Part shown: positions 33,619 to 40,674 of the stretch, piece by piece | Numbering within the stretch: the first letter of the stretch is position 1 | How the letters are laid out: every line of letters begins with the position of its first letter | Assembly: GCA_900541355.1 (NCBI GenBank) | Contig: UQJU01000002.1 | Span: 11,623 to 75,622, forward strand | Reading direction: 5' to 3' | From: Candidatus Avelusimicrobium fimicolum | GTDB lineage: Bacteria > Elusimicrobiota > Elusimicrobia > Elusimicrobiales > Elusimicrobiaceae | DNA: 64,000 nt | Notes under the pieces: generated by a model | What the model was told of the DNA's origin: nothing | What the model saw: only the letters and a program-made list of their open reading frames with translations | The model's database searches: none | Position numbers and translations under genes: made by a program

Positions 33619-35158
33619 ACTTTATTTTTTTGTATAACTTTTCTGCGGCTTTTATTTCACGGCGGGCCAGTTCCAAATATTTTTTTGCTTCGGTCTGTTG
33701 ACCCAGAGCCACCAAAACGGCTCCGTAATGGTACGCAATTTCTGCGTTGGCAGAGAATGTTTCTGTATCAAGAGAAGTAAATAAATCGCGCGCCAAATCG
33801 GGTTTATTTTGTTTAAAATAAATCCAAGCCATTGTGTCTATAAAAGAAGCATCTTGCGGACTTATGGCCAATGCGCGGGCCGCATACCCGGAGGCCTCGT
33901 TTAGACGCACACCGCGCTCCGCCAACGAATACGCATACAAATTCAAAGCCGCCGCATTTTGTGGGTTTTCACCTATCAACATTTCCAACTGTTCTTCTAA
34001 CGCCTTATACTTTTTAAGTCCGTCTAACGCATAGGCATACTGCATCCGGGCTTCGGTGTAAGAAGAATTTGTATCCAACACCTGCTCCAACACGCGCGCG
34101 GCTTTCTTATATTGTGCATTATCATTTAAAGCCACCCCATAAAAATACGCGACCTCTACATTACCCGGGAATTTTTGGTAAGCCTGCGCCAAAGTTTTTA
34201 AACTTTCTTGCGGCTGATTCAACCGCTGTAAATAAAAACTGACTTGCACCCATTTGGAAGCATTTTCGTTGTAGTCTGCCGCATCCCGCACATACGCGGC
34301 AGCGCGGGCATAATCACCTTTTTGCTCCGCAATCAAAGCCAAAAAGTACGAGGTGGGAATATCCCCGTTATCATCGGCCTTAGCCTTTAAAAAGTAGGTT
34401 TCGGCCTTGGGCAAATCTTTTACCAGCAAAAAGACAGAACCCATACGCGAATAAGTTGCCGCCGAACCGTAGCCGATTTTTTCCAATTCTTCCAGTTCGT
34501 GCAGCATTAAAAAATATTGGGAAGTTTTTTCATATACTTCGGCGCGGCCCAACATCGCCGCAGGATCTTTGGGGGACACGGCAAGAGCCTTGTCGTAATA
34601 GGCCAAAGCCTGTTGGTACTGCTTACTGCGCCCGTAAATATTTCCGGCCGCCGTATAAATATCCGCCGCCAGAGCCGGGTATTTTTCTGCCAGTTCCAGC
34701 AGTTTAGCCGCCGCCTGCATACTCCCCAAAGAAGATAAAAGCGACGCATACTGATACAAAACCTGCGAATTTTCCGGCGCAAGAGTCAGGGCTTTTTCGT
34801 AGGCTTTTTCAGCCGCCTCCACCTTTCCCAATTTCCATTGGTAGGCACCGTAAACGGTCCAATCTTCGGGGTCCGTGGAGTCTGCGGGCACAAAATCAGC
34901 ATACGGCTGAGCCAATTCCGGCTTGCCCTCAGCCAATGCCTGCGCCACTAAAAGCCGTTTGATATAGGCAGAATCCGGGGAAAGTTTTAAGGCTTGCTGT
35001 AATAAAGCAAAGGAAGCATTATCATTAGTGCGTTGTGCATAGACCGCCTTTAAAAAAGCATTTATTTGGCGCGCTTCCCGCCGGCTTTCAGGCGTCAGCG
35101 GCAAGGCAAACGCAGGGGAACACACCGCACACAAAGCCCATATTAAAATTTTTTTCAT
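33617..35158 (-). CDS. Secreted TPR-repeat protein
   Basis: 513 residues. Signal peptide MKKILIWALCAVCSPAFA. About 12 tetratricopeptide repeats fill the rest (for example PEDWTVYGAYQWKLGKVEAA, PENSQVLYQYASLLSSLGS, NPQNAAALNLYAYSLAERG). Similar long TPR proteins act in outer-membrane assembly or gliding/secretion systems; no specific role can be assigned. The ATG overlaps the rimI stop by 4 bases and it is the last gene of the six-gene minus operon. Confidence 0.85.
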   Translation of the reverse strand: MKKILIWALCAVCSPAFALPLTPESRREARQINAFLKAVYAQRTNDNASFALLQQALKLSPDSAYIKRLLVAQALAEGKPELAQPYADFVPADSTDPEDWTVYGAYQWKLGKVEAAEKAYEKALTLAPENSQVLYQYASLLSSLGSMQAAAKLLELAEKYPALAADIYTAAGNIYGRSKQYQQALAYYDKALAVSPKDPAAMLGRAEVYEKTSQYFLMLHELEELEKIGYGSAATYSRMGSVFLLVKDLPKAETYFLKAKADDNGDIPTSYFLALIAEQKGDYARAAAYVRDAADYNENASKWVQVSFYLQRLNQPQESLKTLAQAYQKFPGNVEVAYFYGVALNDNAQYKKAARVLEQVLDTNSSYTEARMQYAYALDGLKKYKALEEQLEMLIGENPQNAAALNLYAYSLAERGVRLNEASGYAARALAISPQDASFIDTMAWIYFKQNKPDLARDLFTSLDTETFSANAEIAYHYGAVLVALGQQTEAKKYLELARREIKAAEKLYKKIK

Positions 35159-35589
35159 AACTCTGCCCCCATAATCAGCGCATCGTCGGTATCGTTATAA
35201 AACTTTTCCCGGCGGCCCGTTTCTTTTAGTCCTGCTTTTTGGTAGAGAGAAATCGCCGGTATATTGCGCACATTTACTTCCAGCGTAACCGTCTGCCCTC
35301 CTCGGGCGCGGACTTCGGCAAAGGCCCTGGATAGCAGTAAAAAGCCTATCCCCCGTCGGCAAGCCTGCGGGCATACGGCCAAGTTTAATATTTCACAAAA
35401 TCCAGCCGCCAAACGCAAAGCCAAAAAGCCCAATACTTCGCCGTTTTCCTCTGCGCACCACACCTGCGCAAACGGGTGTATAATTTCGCCCGCCAAGCCT
35501 TTTTCGCCCCAATGCGCACTCATCGGCTGGGCCGCTTCTATCTGCGCCAACCGGGGAGCATCTAACGCAACGGCCGGGCGCAACTTCAT
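35155..35589 (-). CDS. rimI: Ribosomal protein alanine N-acetyltransferase-like GNAT
   Basis: 144 residues, GNAT fold. The acetyl-CoA loop is QACRRGIGFLLL (about 92-103). The C-terminal half LEVNVRNIPAISLYQKAGLKETGRREKFYNDTDDALIM matches RimI closely, which acetylates the N-terminus of ribosomal protein S18. The tsaB-rimI neighbourhood is classical. Overlaps tsaB by 4 bases. Confidence 0.88.
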   Translation of the reverse strand: MKLRPAVALDAPRLAQIEAAQPMSAHWGEKGLAGEIIHPFAQVWCAEENGEVLGFLALRLAAGFCEILNLAVCPQACRRGIGFLLLSRAFAEVRARGGQTVTLEVNVRNIPAISLYQKAGLKETGRREKFYNDTDDALIMGAEL

Positions 35590-36281
35590 TTAGGTTGCAC
35601 CAGTTCAAAACGGGCAGGCTTTAAATAAAGCGGTTCCAACGCATTTTGGCTCCAAGAGTCCTCCTGCGCCATTTCAAGTAAAGTGGCCGGGCGGACAAAG
35701 CAATCCTTTTCACTAGCAAAGGCATACGAATGGCCCACCAATCCGGAAAGGGGATGAGCGTCTTTATCGCTACCCGCCAAGAAAAGCGGCTTGCCGTAGG
35801 CGGACAAGCGGTTTAATAACTCCTCGCGGGACAGCCAAGCCGGTCCTTGCTTTTCCTCATCAAAAATCTGCAAAAAGTATTCTTCTCTAAACGCGTGCAA
35901 AACCACCGCCAATGCGCCCTGTGGATTTTGCTTTTTCCAGGCGGCAAAAGCACGGGAGGATTCGGCCTGGCGGCAAAGGACCTCAAACATAGTCGCCCCG
36001 CGGACCTGTGTTTTATTCAAAAATTGCATCATAGAAGCAAACGTGAGCGAAATACGAATCCCGGTAAAACGCCCCGGGCCGCGGATGATAAAAATTTGTC
36101 CAATATCTTCCATTTGCGCCCCGGCTTTCGTAAGCAAGGATTCCAAAGCAGGAAAAAGTAGTTTTTCCTGTTTGACGCCTTTGCGGCGCACGGAAAAGAT
36201 TTTGTCCCCCTTTTTCACGGTCAACAGCAAAGGAGAACCAGACGTATCCATCCCCAAAGTTAATTTTTCGCCGCTTTGCAT
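35586..36281 (-). CDS. tsaB: tRNA threonylcarbamoyladenosine biosynthesis protein TsaB
   Basis: 231 residues. ASKHA-like N-terminal fold: GMDTSGSPLLLTV (about 9-21), and IIRGPGRFTGIRISLTFASMM (about 65-85), the TsaB signature. TsaB is an inactive paralogue of TsaD and holds the TsaBDE complex that installs t6A on tRNAs reading ANN codons. It overlaps tsaE by 22 bases. TsaD is not in the window. Confidence 0.92.
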   Translation of the reverse strand: MQSGEKLTLGMDTSGSPLLLTVKKGDKIFSVRRKGVKQEKLLFPALESLLTKAGAQMEDIGQIFIIRGPGRFTGIRISLTFASMMQFLNKTQVRGATMFEVLCRQAESSRAFAAWKKQNPQGALAVVLHAFREEYFLQIFDEEKQGPAWLSREELLNRLSAYGKPLFLAGSDKDAHPLSGLVGHSYAFASEKDCFVRPATLLEMAQEDSWSQNALEPLYLKPARFELVQPK

Positions 36282-36736
36282 AATGCCTCCAACAACGCAT
36301 CCGACACGCGCCCAAAAGATTGCAATTTAATCTCGCGTTCGTCGCCTTCTTTTAAAATAAAATCCATTTCCAACCGGTCCGCCGGCAACATCTGGCGAAT
36401 CGGGTCCGGCCACTCGGCCAAAATAATGGCATTGTCATCTTCCAACATTTCTTCAAAGCCGAGGTTAAACACTTCGCCTTCCTCCAAGCGGAACAAGTCA
36501 ATATGAAACAGGCGATGCTTTTTATTTTTGTATTCCTTCATCAAACTGAAACTGGCACTGGTGGGCGAACTTTTAAGCCCCAAAGCCGCCGCTATGCCCT
36601 TTACAAACACTGTTTTGCCGGCACCGATAGGTCCGCGCAAGAAAACAATTTCCCCGCCTTTAAGCGCAGAAGAAAACCGCTCGGCAAGCGCCAAGGTTTG
36701 CGCGCGGGAGTGTGTTCTGATTTCCGCTGTTTTCAT
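36260..36736 (-). CDS. tsaE: tRNA t6A biosynthesis ATPase TsaE
   Basis: 158 residues. Walker A GPIGAGKTVFVKG (about 36-48), SPTSASFSLMKEY, and HIDLFRLEEGEVFNLGFEEM, the TsaE motifs. The ATPase powers turnover of the TsaBD complex. The ATG overlaps the stop of the CBM48 gene by one base (TAATG). Confidence 0.94.
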   Translation of the reverse strand: MKTAEIRTHSRAQTLALAERFSSALKGGEIVFLRGPIGAGKTVFVKGIAAALGLKSSPTSASFSLMKEYKNKKHRLFHIDLFRLEEGEVFNLGFEEMLEDDNAIILAEWPDPIRQMLPADRLEMDFILKEGDEREIKLQSFGRVSDALLEALCKAAKN

Positions 36737-37194
36737 TATTTCACCGTTTTAATGCAAATTTCGCGGCCGTCCACTTCGCGGCGGTCCAGGTTTACGGGGT
36801 CCAGCACATCACGCCCGTCCACCGAAAATACATATTTATATTCTCCCCCCGTCAGCGCGACAGAGGTTTCAAAATACCCCTTGCGGTACGGTTTTAGCAC
36901 GATAGGGTCTTTTCCCCAACGGTTAAAATCCGCCAATAATTCCACCTTTTGCGCCCCGGGGGCCGTCAAATAAAATTTGCGGTATTTGACCTCGGTATCA
37001 TACGGTTGGCGCACCGGTTTAGCACTTGCCAACAGGCTTTCTTTATTAAGCGGCGCCACGGAGGCGGAACTTTCAATCGTATCGGCGGCATAATCATAAT
37101 AATCCTCCGACACGGCAAAAAACCAAGTCAGCACGAGTGCTATTAAAATCAAAAACAGCACAAAAAGGGCACCGGGCTTTTTAATCTTGGGCAT
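36736..37194 (-). CDS. Membrane-anchored CBM48-like (glycogen-binding) protein
   Basis: 152 residues. One membrane helix (about 8-28) and a linker, then from about 70 an E-set domain: VELLADFNRWGKDPIVLKP, GYFETSVALTGGEYKYVFSVDG, DPVNLDRREVDG. This is the pattern of CBM48/AMPK glycogen-binding domains. The domain would face the periplasm, an unusual place for glycogen binding. No enzyme domain is attached. It overlaps the radical SAM gene by 14 bases and tsaE by one. Confidence 0.75.
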   Translation of the reverse strand: MPKIKKPGALFVLFLILIALVLTWFFAVSEDYYDYAADTIESSASVAPLNKESLLASAKPVRQPYDTEVKYRKFYLTAPGAQKVELLADFNRWGKDPIVLKPYRKGYFETSVALTGGEYKYVFSVDGRDVLDPVNLDRREVDGREICIKTVK

Positions 37195-37834
37195 CTAAAA
37201 AACTCCTTAAATAAAAGACAGCCCCGTCGGCCTCGGCCACTTTTTTGACGGCCTCGGCATCCGCACCCGTTTTGTCCACGCAACTGGCTACCAGACGGTC
37301 AAAATGCGCCGCTGCACACAGACGGATGAATTCGCGCACAGCCTCGTAGCCGTTCTCAAAGCCGGATACCGGACGGACGATTTTTCGCCAAACAGATTCG
37401 TTTTCGGCATTCAAACTGACATTTACAACATCTACCACGCGGCGCAAGTCAGGCACGATATTTTTATGGTTAATTAAATTGCCTAACCCGTTTGTATTCA
37501 GACGGATTTTAAAGGGTGGAAATTTGGCTTGGGCCATCCAGCCTTTGAGCGTTTGCGCCACAAACAAAAGTACGTCCAGGCGCATTGTCGGCTCCCCATA
37601 ACCGCAGAAAACCACCTCTTTAAATGGGGCGGCTTTGAGTTCCTGTTCCAAGGCACAGAGAACCTCATTAGACGACGGTTCTCCCGCTGATAAATTTAAA
37701 TTGTTCCCGTGAAAATCCATATGCCACTTGGTTTTTATGCAAAAGGCACACAAATTGGGGCAGCGGTTTGTTAAGTTGATATACACCCCGTTTCCAAAGC
37801 GGTAAACGATTTTAGGCGCAGATTGTTGTTCCAT
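37181..37834 (-). CDS. Radical SAM protein, TatD-associated type
   Basis: 217 residues. Cluster motif C-x3-C-x2-C in NRCPNLCAFCIKTKW (about 23-37); then FCGYGEPTMRLDVLL (SAM-binding GE region) and LNTNGLGNLIN. The opening VYINLTNRCPN and the short length fit the small radical SAM family found beside TatD nucleases. Its reaction is unknown. First gene of the operon; no tatD is visible in the window. Confidence 0.78.
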   Translation of the reverse strand: MEQQSAPKIVYRFGNGVYINLTNRCPNLCAFCIKTKWHMDFHGNNLNLSAGEPSSNEVLCALEQELKAAPFKEVVFCGYGEPTMRLDVLLFVAQTLKGWMAQAKFPPFKIRLNTNGLGNLINHKNIVPDLRRVVDVVNVSLNAENESVWRKIVRPVSGFENGYEAVREFIRLCAAAHFDRLVASCVDKTGADAEAVKKVAEADGAVFYLRSFLDAQD

Positions 37835-37852
37835 ATAATACCTCTTATATGT

Positions 37853-37861
37853 ATTATACCA
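37853..37861 (-). promoter_or_regulatory. Extended -10 promoter of the radical SAM-tsaE-tsaB-rimI operon
   Basis: Reverse strand TGGTATAAT, about 18 bases before the ATG at 37834, with AAGAGG in the leader. Confidence 0.55.
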
Positions 37862-37935
37862 ATTTGGCCGGAGCCCCGCCGGGCAGAAAACAGACTAGGC
37901 AAGGAACCGCGAAAATTAATAAAATAAAAGAATAT

Positions 37936-38020
37936 GGAGAGGTGGCCGAGTGGTTTAAGGCACTAGTCTTGAAAACTGGCGTGGGGCAACCCACCGAGGG
38001 TTCGAATCCCTCCCTCTCCG
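37936..38020 (+). tRNA. tRNA-Ser (TGA)
   Basis: Acceptor GGAGAGG pairs with CCTCTCC. Anticodon loop CTTGAAA gives TGA. A long variable arm (GTGGGGCAACCCAC) is typical of tRNA-Ser. CCA not encoded. Its 3' end (38003-38023) is repeated at 38208-38228. Confidence 0.95.
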
Positions 38021-38021
38021 T

Positions 38022-38061
38022 AGAAATTGAAAACCCTGCGCGAGCAGGATTTTTGATTTCT
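38022..38061 (+). terminator. Hairpin behind tRNA-Ser, probable terminator
   Basis: AGAAAT...ATTTCT outer and CCTGC-GCGA-GCAGG inner stems with A/T runs. Confidence 0.6.
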
Positions 38062-38075
38062 ATGAAAATATGAGG

Positions 38076-38216
38076 TGCGGCATAAATGACTTTATGCCGC
38101 AGGGATTTGAAGCCCGCAATGTGGTGTGAGTTTGAGGCCATTGGCCGAAAGGCGAACACAATGAGGGCGGGCCCGGGCAAAATTTCCGTCAGGAAATTTA
38201 TGCAGGGCGAATCCCT
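38076..38216 (+). repeat. Hairpin-rich repeat element, copy A
   Basis: Left hairpin 38076-38101 (11-bp stem, loop TGAC). Core begins AGGGATT (38101-38107), which can pair with AATCCCT (38210-38216). Then GTTTGAGGCC...GGCGAAC, then GGGCGGGCCCGGGC. Right hairpin 38180-38199 (8-bp stem, loop GTCA). No open reading frame. Same order of parts as copies B and C, with different stem letters. Confidence 0.65.
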
Positions 38217-38227
38217 CCCTCTCCGTA

Positions 38228-38267
38228 GTAAATTAAATTCCTCGCATATGCGAGGAATTTAATTTAC
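38228..38267. repeat. Perfect 40-bp palindrome
   Basis: 20-base arms meeting at CAT|ATG without a loop, from GTAAATTAAATTCC to its exact complement. It can form a cruciform, or a long hairpin in RNA. Confidence 0.9.
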
Positions 38268-38279
38268 AGGAGATTTGGA

Positions 38280-38440
38280 GCAACACCAACTGCTTGGTGT
38301 TGCGTAGGGATTCAAAAGGCGGAGCGATGTTTTTGTTTGTGCGCTTACGGTTCCGCGGCGCACAAGGCAAAAACCGCGAGCCTGGGCTGCATGCATTTTA
38401 CGTCAGTAAAATGACCGGAAGCCGAAGCCCCCTTCGCACC
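38280..38440 (+). repeat. Hairpin-rich repeat element, copy B
   Basis: Left hairpin 38280-38303 (GCAACACCAA, loop CTGC). Core TAGGGATTCAAAAGGCGGAG, then a long arm pairing TTTTTG (38330-38335) with CAAAAA (38368-38373) and GTGCGC (38339-38344) with GCGCAC (38358-38363), then GCCTGGGC. Right hairpin 38394-38413 (CATTTTAC, loop GTCA). The following 38446-38463 is a further small palindrome (CAAACTA/TAGTTTG). Confidence 0.65.
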
Positions 38441-38559
38441 TAGAACAAACTAGTTTTAGTTTGAAAAAGGACCGCTATTTTGGAATTGGAAAACCGGAAA
38501 CTAGGGGCAGTGGCATTTTAACCTGGAATCCGAAACCCAGCACAAGATTTTCTTATTTT

Positions 38560-39363
38560 ATGACCACAAAAATTACTTTTTTAGGAACGGGTAACGCGCT
38601 CGTTACCAAATGTTATAATACTTGCTTTGCCCTACAATACGCAGGCGACACTTTCCTCACCGACGCAGGCGGCGGAAACACCATTTTGGCCCAGTTGGAA
38701 AAAGCCGATATTTCCGTTTCATCTATCCGCCATTTATTTTTAACTCACGGACACACCGACCATATTTTAGGTGTAATTTGGATTATCCGCTTGGCTGCAT
38801 CGCTCTACACCCGCGGCAAACACCCGGGGCTAACGATTTTCTGCCACGACGAGTGCGAACAGAAACTGCGCGCCTTCTGCCAAATGACCTTAACTGCCAA
38901 GTTACAAGCAGTGCTGGATAACGGCATAAAATTTGTGCGGCTAACAAACGGCGAGGCCTTTCAGGCAGGCCCTTTTCACGCAACAGCCTTTGATATTTTA
39001 TCCACCAAAACCAAACAATTTGGCTACCGGCTGATACTTCCTGACGGGAAAATTTTGGTTTGTTTGGGCGACGAGCCATATAACCCGGCTTGTTTGGCCT
39101 ATGCCAAAGAGGCTGATTATTTACTGTCAGAAGCGTTCTGCCTGTATGGGGAGCGGGAAAAGTTTAAACCGTATGAAAAGCACCACTCTACCGCCTTGGA
39201 TGCGGCGCGTGTAGCGCGGGAACTGTCCGCCAAGAACTTAATTTTGTACCACACGCAGGACAATAATCTTTCCGCCCGCAAAGCCCTTTACACAGACGAA
39301 GCCAAAAAGGAATTTTCCGGCGCCATTTATGTACCGGACGATTTAGAAAGTTTGGAAATTTAA
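38560..39363 (+). CDS. MBL-fold hydrolase, RNase Z-like
   Basis: 267 residues. The metallo-beta-lactamase motif is THGHTDHILG (about 63-72). Other metal ligands are likely in LVCLGDEPYNP and the His of YEKHHSTALDAARVA. The opening TKITFLGTGNALVTKCYNTC and overall length fit the RNase Z/ElaC branch, but the RNase Z exosite is not clear, so another phosphodiesterase is possible. I start at the ATG of MTTKITFLG; the frame runs 33 codons further upstream into the repeat region without similarity. Confidence 0.82.
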   Translation: MTTKITFLGTGNALVTKCYNTCFALQYAGDTFLTDAGGGNTILAQLEKADISVSSIRHLFLTHGHTDHILGVIWIIRLAASLYTRGKHPGLTIFCHDECEQKLRAFCQMTLTAKLQAVLDNGIKFVRLTNGEAFQAGPFHATAFDILSTKTKQFGYRLILPDGKILVCLGDEPYNPACLAYAKEADYLLSEAFCLYGEREKFKPYEKHHSTALDAARVARELSAKNLILYHTQDNNLSARKALYTDEAKKEFSGAIYVPDDLESLEI

Positions 39364-39379
39364 TTGCTTTTAAATGACA

Positions 39380-39406
39380 ACGCCCCGTAAAAACGGGGCG
39401 TTCTTA
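39380..39406. terminator. Terminator between convergent genes
   Basis: AACGCCCCG pairs with CGGGGCGTT. Confidence 0.85.
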
Positions 39407-39425
39407 TATCTGATTTGCCGGAAAA

Positions 39426-39947
39426 CTAACTGCGATACGGGTCCTCTTGTTCGTCCTCCTCGTCAAAATCTTCTTCCTCGGCGCGGATGTCTTGCGCAAA
39501 TTGTGCCCACGCCTTTCCGTCCGCTTCAAAGGTTATCGTCAGCCCCGTATTGGAGTAAGGCCCAAACACTTTGTTCTCGCCCGCAAAAATGTTTTGCTCC
39601 AATGTTACCTGCAAAATAAACGGGTCCGGGCGGTTAAAGGCCGAACAGCATCCCGCAGTCTGCCCCGGGTGCATATACAAGGACACCTTAGGCTCCAACA
39701 TCGTCCAGTTGTTTTCTTTGCGTTCGGTGAGCGTTTCGGCAATAAAATCGGATAAATAAATATTTTCCTCGTCCTTTAATGCCACTAATTTATCGGTCCA
39801 TTTTTCGCTGAAAATACTTTCTCCCCCGCAATACAACCCGATTTGGTATTCCATAAATTCCCCTTCGCTACCGGGGTTAGACCAAATAGTTAAAGGGGAA
39901 ATTTCCAACTCCAAATGTCCTTGCTTGCCAAATTTAATTCTCGCCAT
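39426..39947 (-). CDS. Uncharacterised protein with acidic C-terminus
   Basis: 173 residues, no signal peptide or membrane helix. I recognise no family. The N-terminal part alternates short hydrophobic strands (KQGHLELEISPLTIWS, YQIGLYCGGESIFSEKW), the tail is strongly acidic (EEEDFDEEDEQEDP, about 155-170). Two adjacent Cys (GCCSAF) sit near 103. It has its own terminator downstream, shared with the convergent hydrolase gene. Probably cytoplasmic; function unknown. Confidence 0.65.
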   Translation of the reverse strand: MARIKFGKQGHLELEISPLTIWSNPGSEGEFMEYQIGLYCGGESIFSEKWTDKLVALKDEENIYLSDFIAETLTERKENNWTMLEPKVSLYMHPGQTAGCCSAFNRPDPFILQVTLEQNIFAGENKVFGPYSNTGLTITFEADGKAWAQFAQDIRAEEEDFDEEDEQEDPYRS

Positions 39948-40004
39948 AAAACGCTCCCTTAAAAAATATCTTTGTATTTTTATTATAGTAATATTTCGCC
40001 ATTT

Positions 40005-40013
40005 TGATAAAAT
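40005..40013 (+). promoter_or_regulatory. Extended -10 promoter
   Basis: TGATAAAAT, 17 bases before the ATG at 40031. Confidence 0.5.
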
Positions 40014-40030
40014 ATATATAGGGATTTTTT

Positions 40031-40591
40031 ATGCGCTATATTTTATATCTTTTTACAATGGCCCTTTTGTTCGTGGGCGGAATGCTGGTAGGAAATATGT
40101 TCCTGCCGGAGCGTGCAGCCACGCTGTCGGCCACGGTTTCCGTCCCCCCGCTGACGCAAGATAATCCCGCCTTACAAACCTCCACGCGCGAGGCGGCCAC
40201 CCGCAATTTACTTATTTTAAATGATGCCCTAAAAGCCTGCCCAGCGGTGGTAAATGAAGAAAAGAACCGCTTGGTTAACCAAATCCGCCTGCGCCTGGCG
40301 GTAGAAGATTTTGAATTAAAAAAAGCGCGGCTTGAACTGGAAATCGCCAAAAATACAGATACCAACCGCCCCTCGGACCAATTTATAAAAGCCACCGAGG
40401 AGTACAATGCCGCACGTCTGTATGCCGAGCAACTGGCTGATGAACTTTTCCCCAAACCTGCGGAAGAAAAGACGGACGCGGAAAACACCCCAACCACCAG
40501 CGAACAAACAACCGAAAAGAAAACCCCCTCTGACAAAACAGCCAATAAAAAAGCCGCTCCCGAAAAGAAAGCGGCTGATACAAAAAAATAA
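40031..40591 (+). CDS. Membrane-anchored protein with charged tail, unknown
   Basis: 186 residues. N-terminal signal anchor (about 3-25), a helical central part (about 55-135, EKNRLVNQIRLRLAVEDFELKKARLELEIAK, probably coiled coil), and a Lys/Glu/Thr/Pro low-complexity tail (about 138-186). No family recognised; the layout is that of a periplasmic spacer or peptidoglycan-near protein. Single gene between a promoter and a terminator. Confidence 0.65.
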   Translation: MRYILYLFTMALLFVGGMLVGNMFLPERAATLSATVSVPPLTQDNPALQTSTREAATRNLLILNDALKACPAVVNEEKNRLVNQIRLRLAVEDFELKKARLELEIAKNTDTNRPSDQFIKATEEYNAARLYAEQLADELFPKPAEEKTDAENTPTTSEQTTEKKTPSDKTANKKAAPEKKAADTKK

Positions 40592-40605
40592 ACTTCTTTG
40601 TCCTT

Positions 40606-40634
40606 ATCAAAAGCCGCATAAAAGCGGTTTTTTT
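40606..40634. terminator. Rho-independent terminator
   Basis: AAAAGCCGC pairs with GCGGTTTTTTT; serves the plus gene ending at 40591 and perhaps malQ. Confidence 0.75.
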
Positions 40635-40674
40635 ATTGTACTACACCACTAGCAAGCAAAGGTCGGGCCAGCGT

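Larger units (their letters stand above)
38003..38228. repeat. 21-bp direct repeat of the tRNA-Ser 3' end flanking a hairpin element
   Basis: The last 18 bases of tRNA-Ser plus TAG (38003-38023) recur exactly at 38208-38228, 205 bases on. The interval holds element A. Duplication of a tRNA 3' end is the classical mark of site-specific integration. Confidence 0.8.

Noticed and set aside
38076..38440. CRISPR array or tRNA cluster behind tRNA-Ser
   Set aside because: The repeats are not identical units with regular spacers, and no cloverleaf is complete apart from tRNA-Ser. The shared feature is fold, not sequence.
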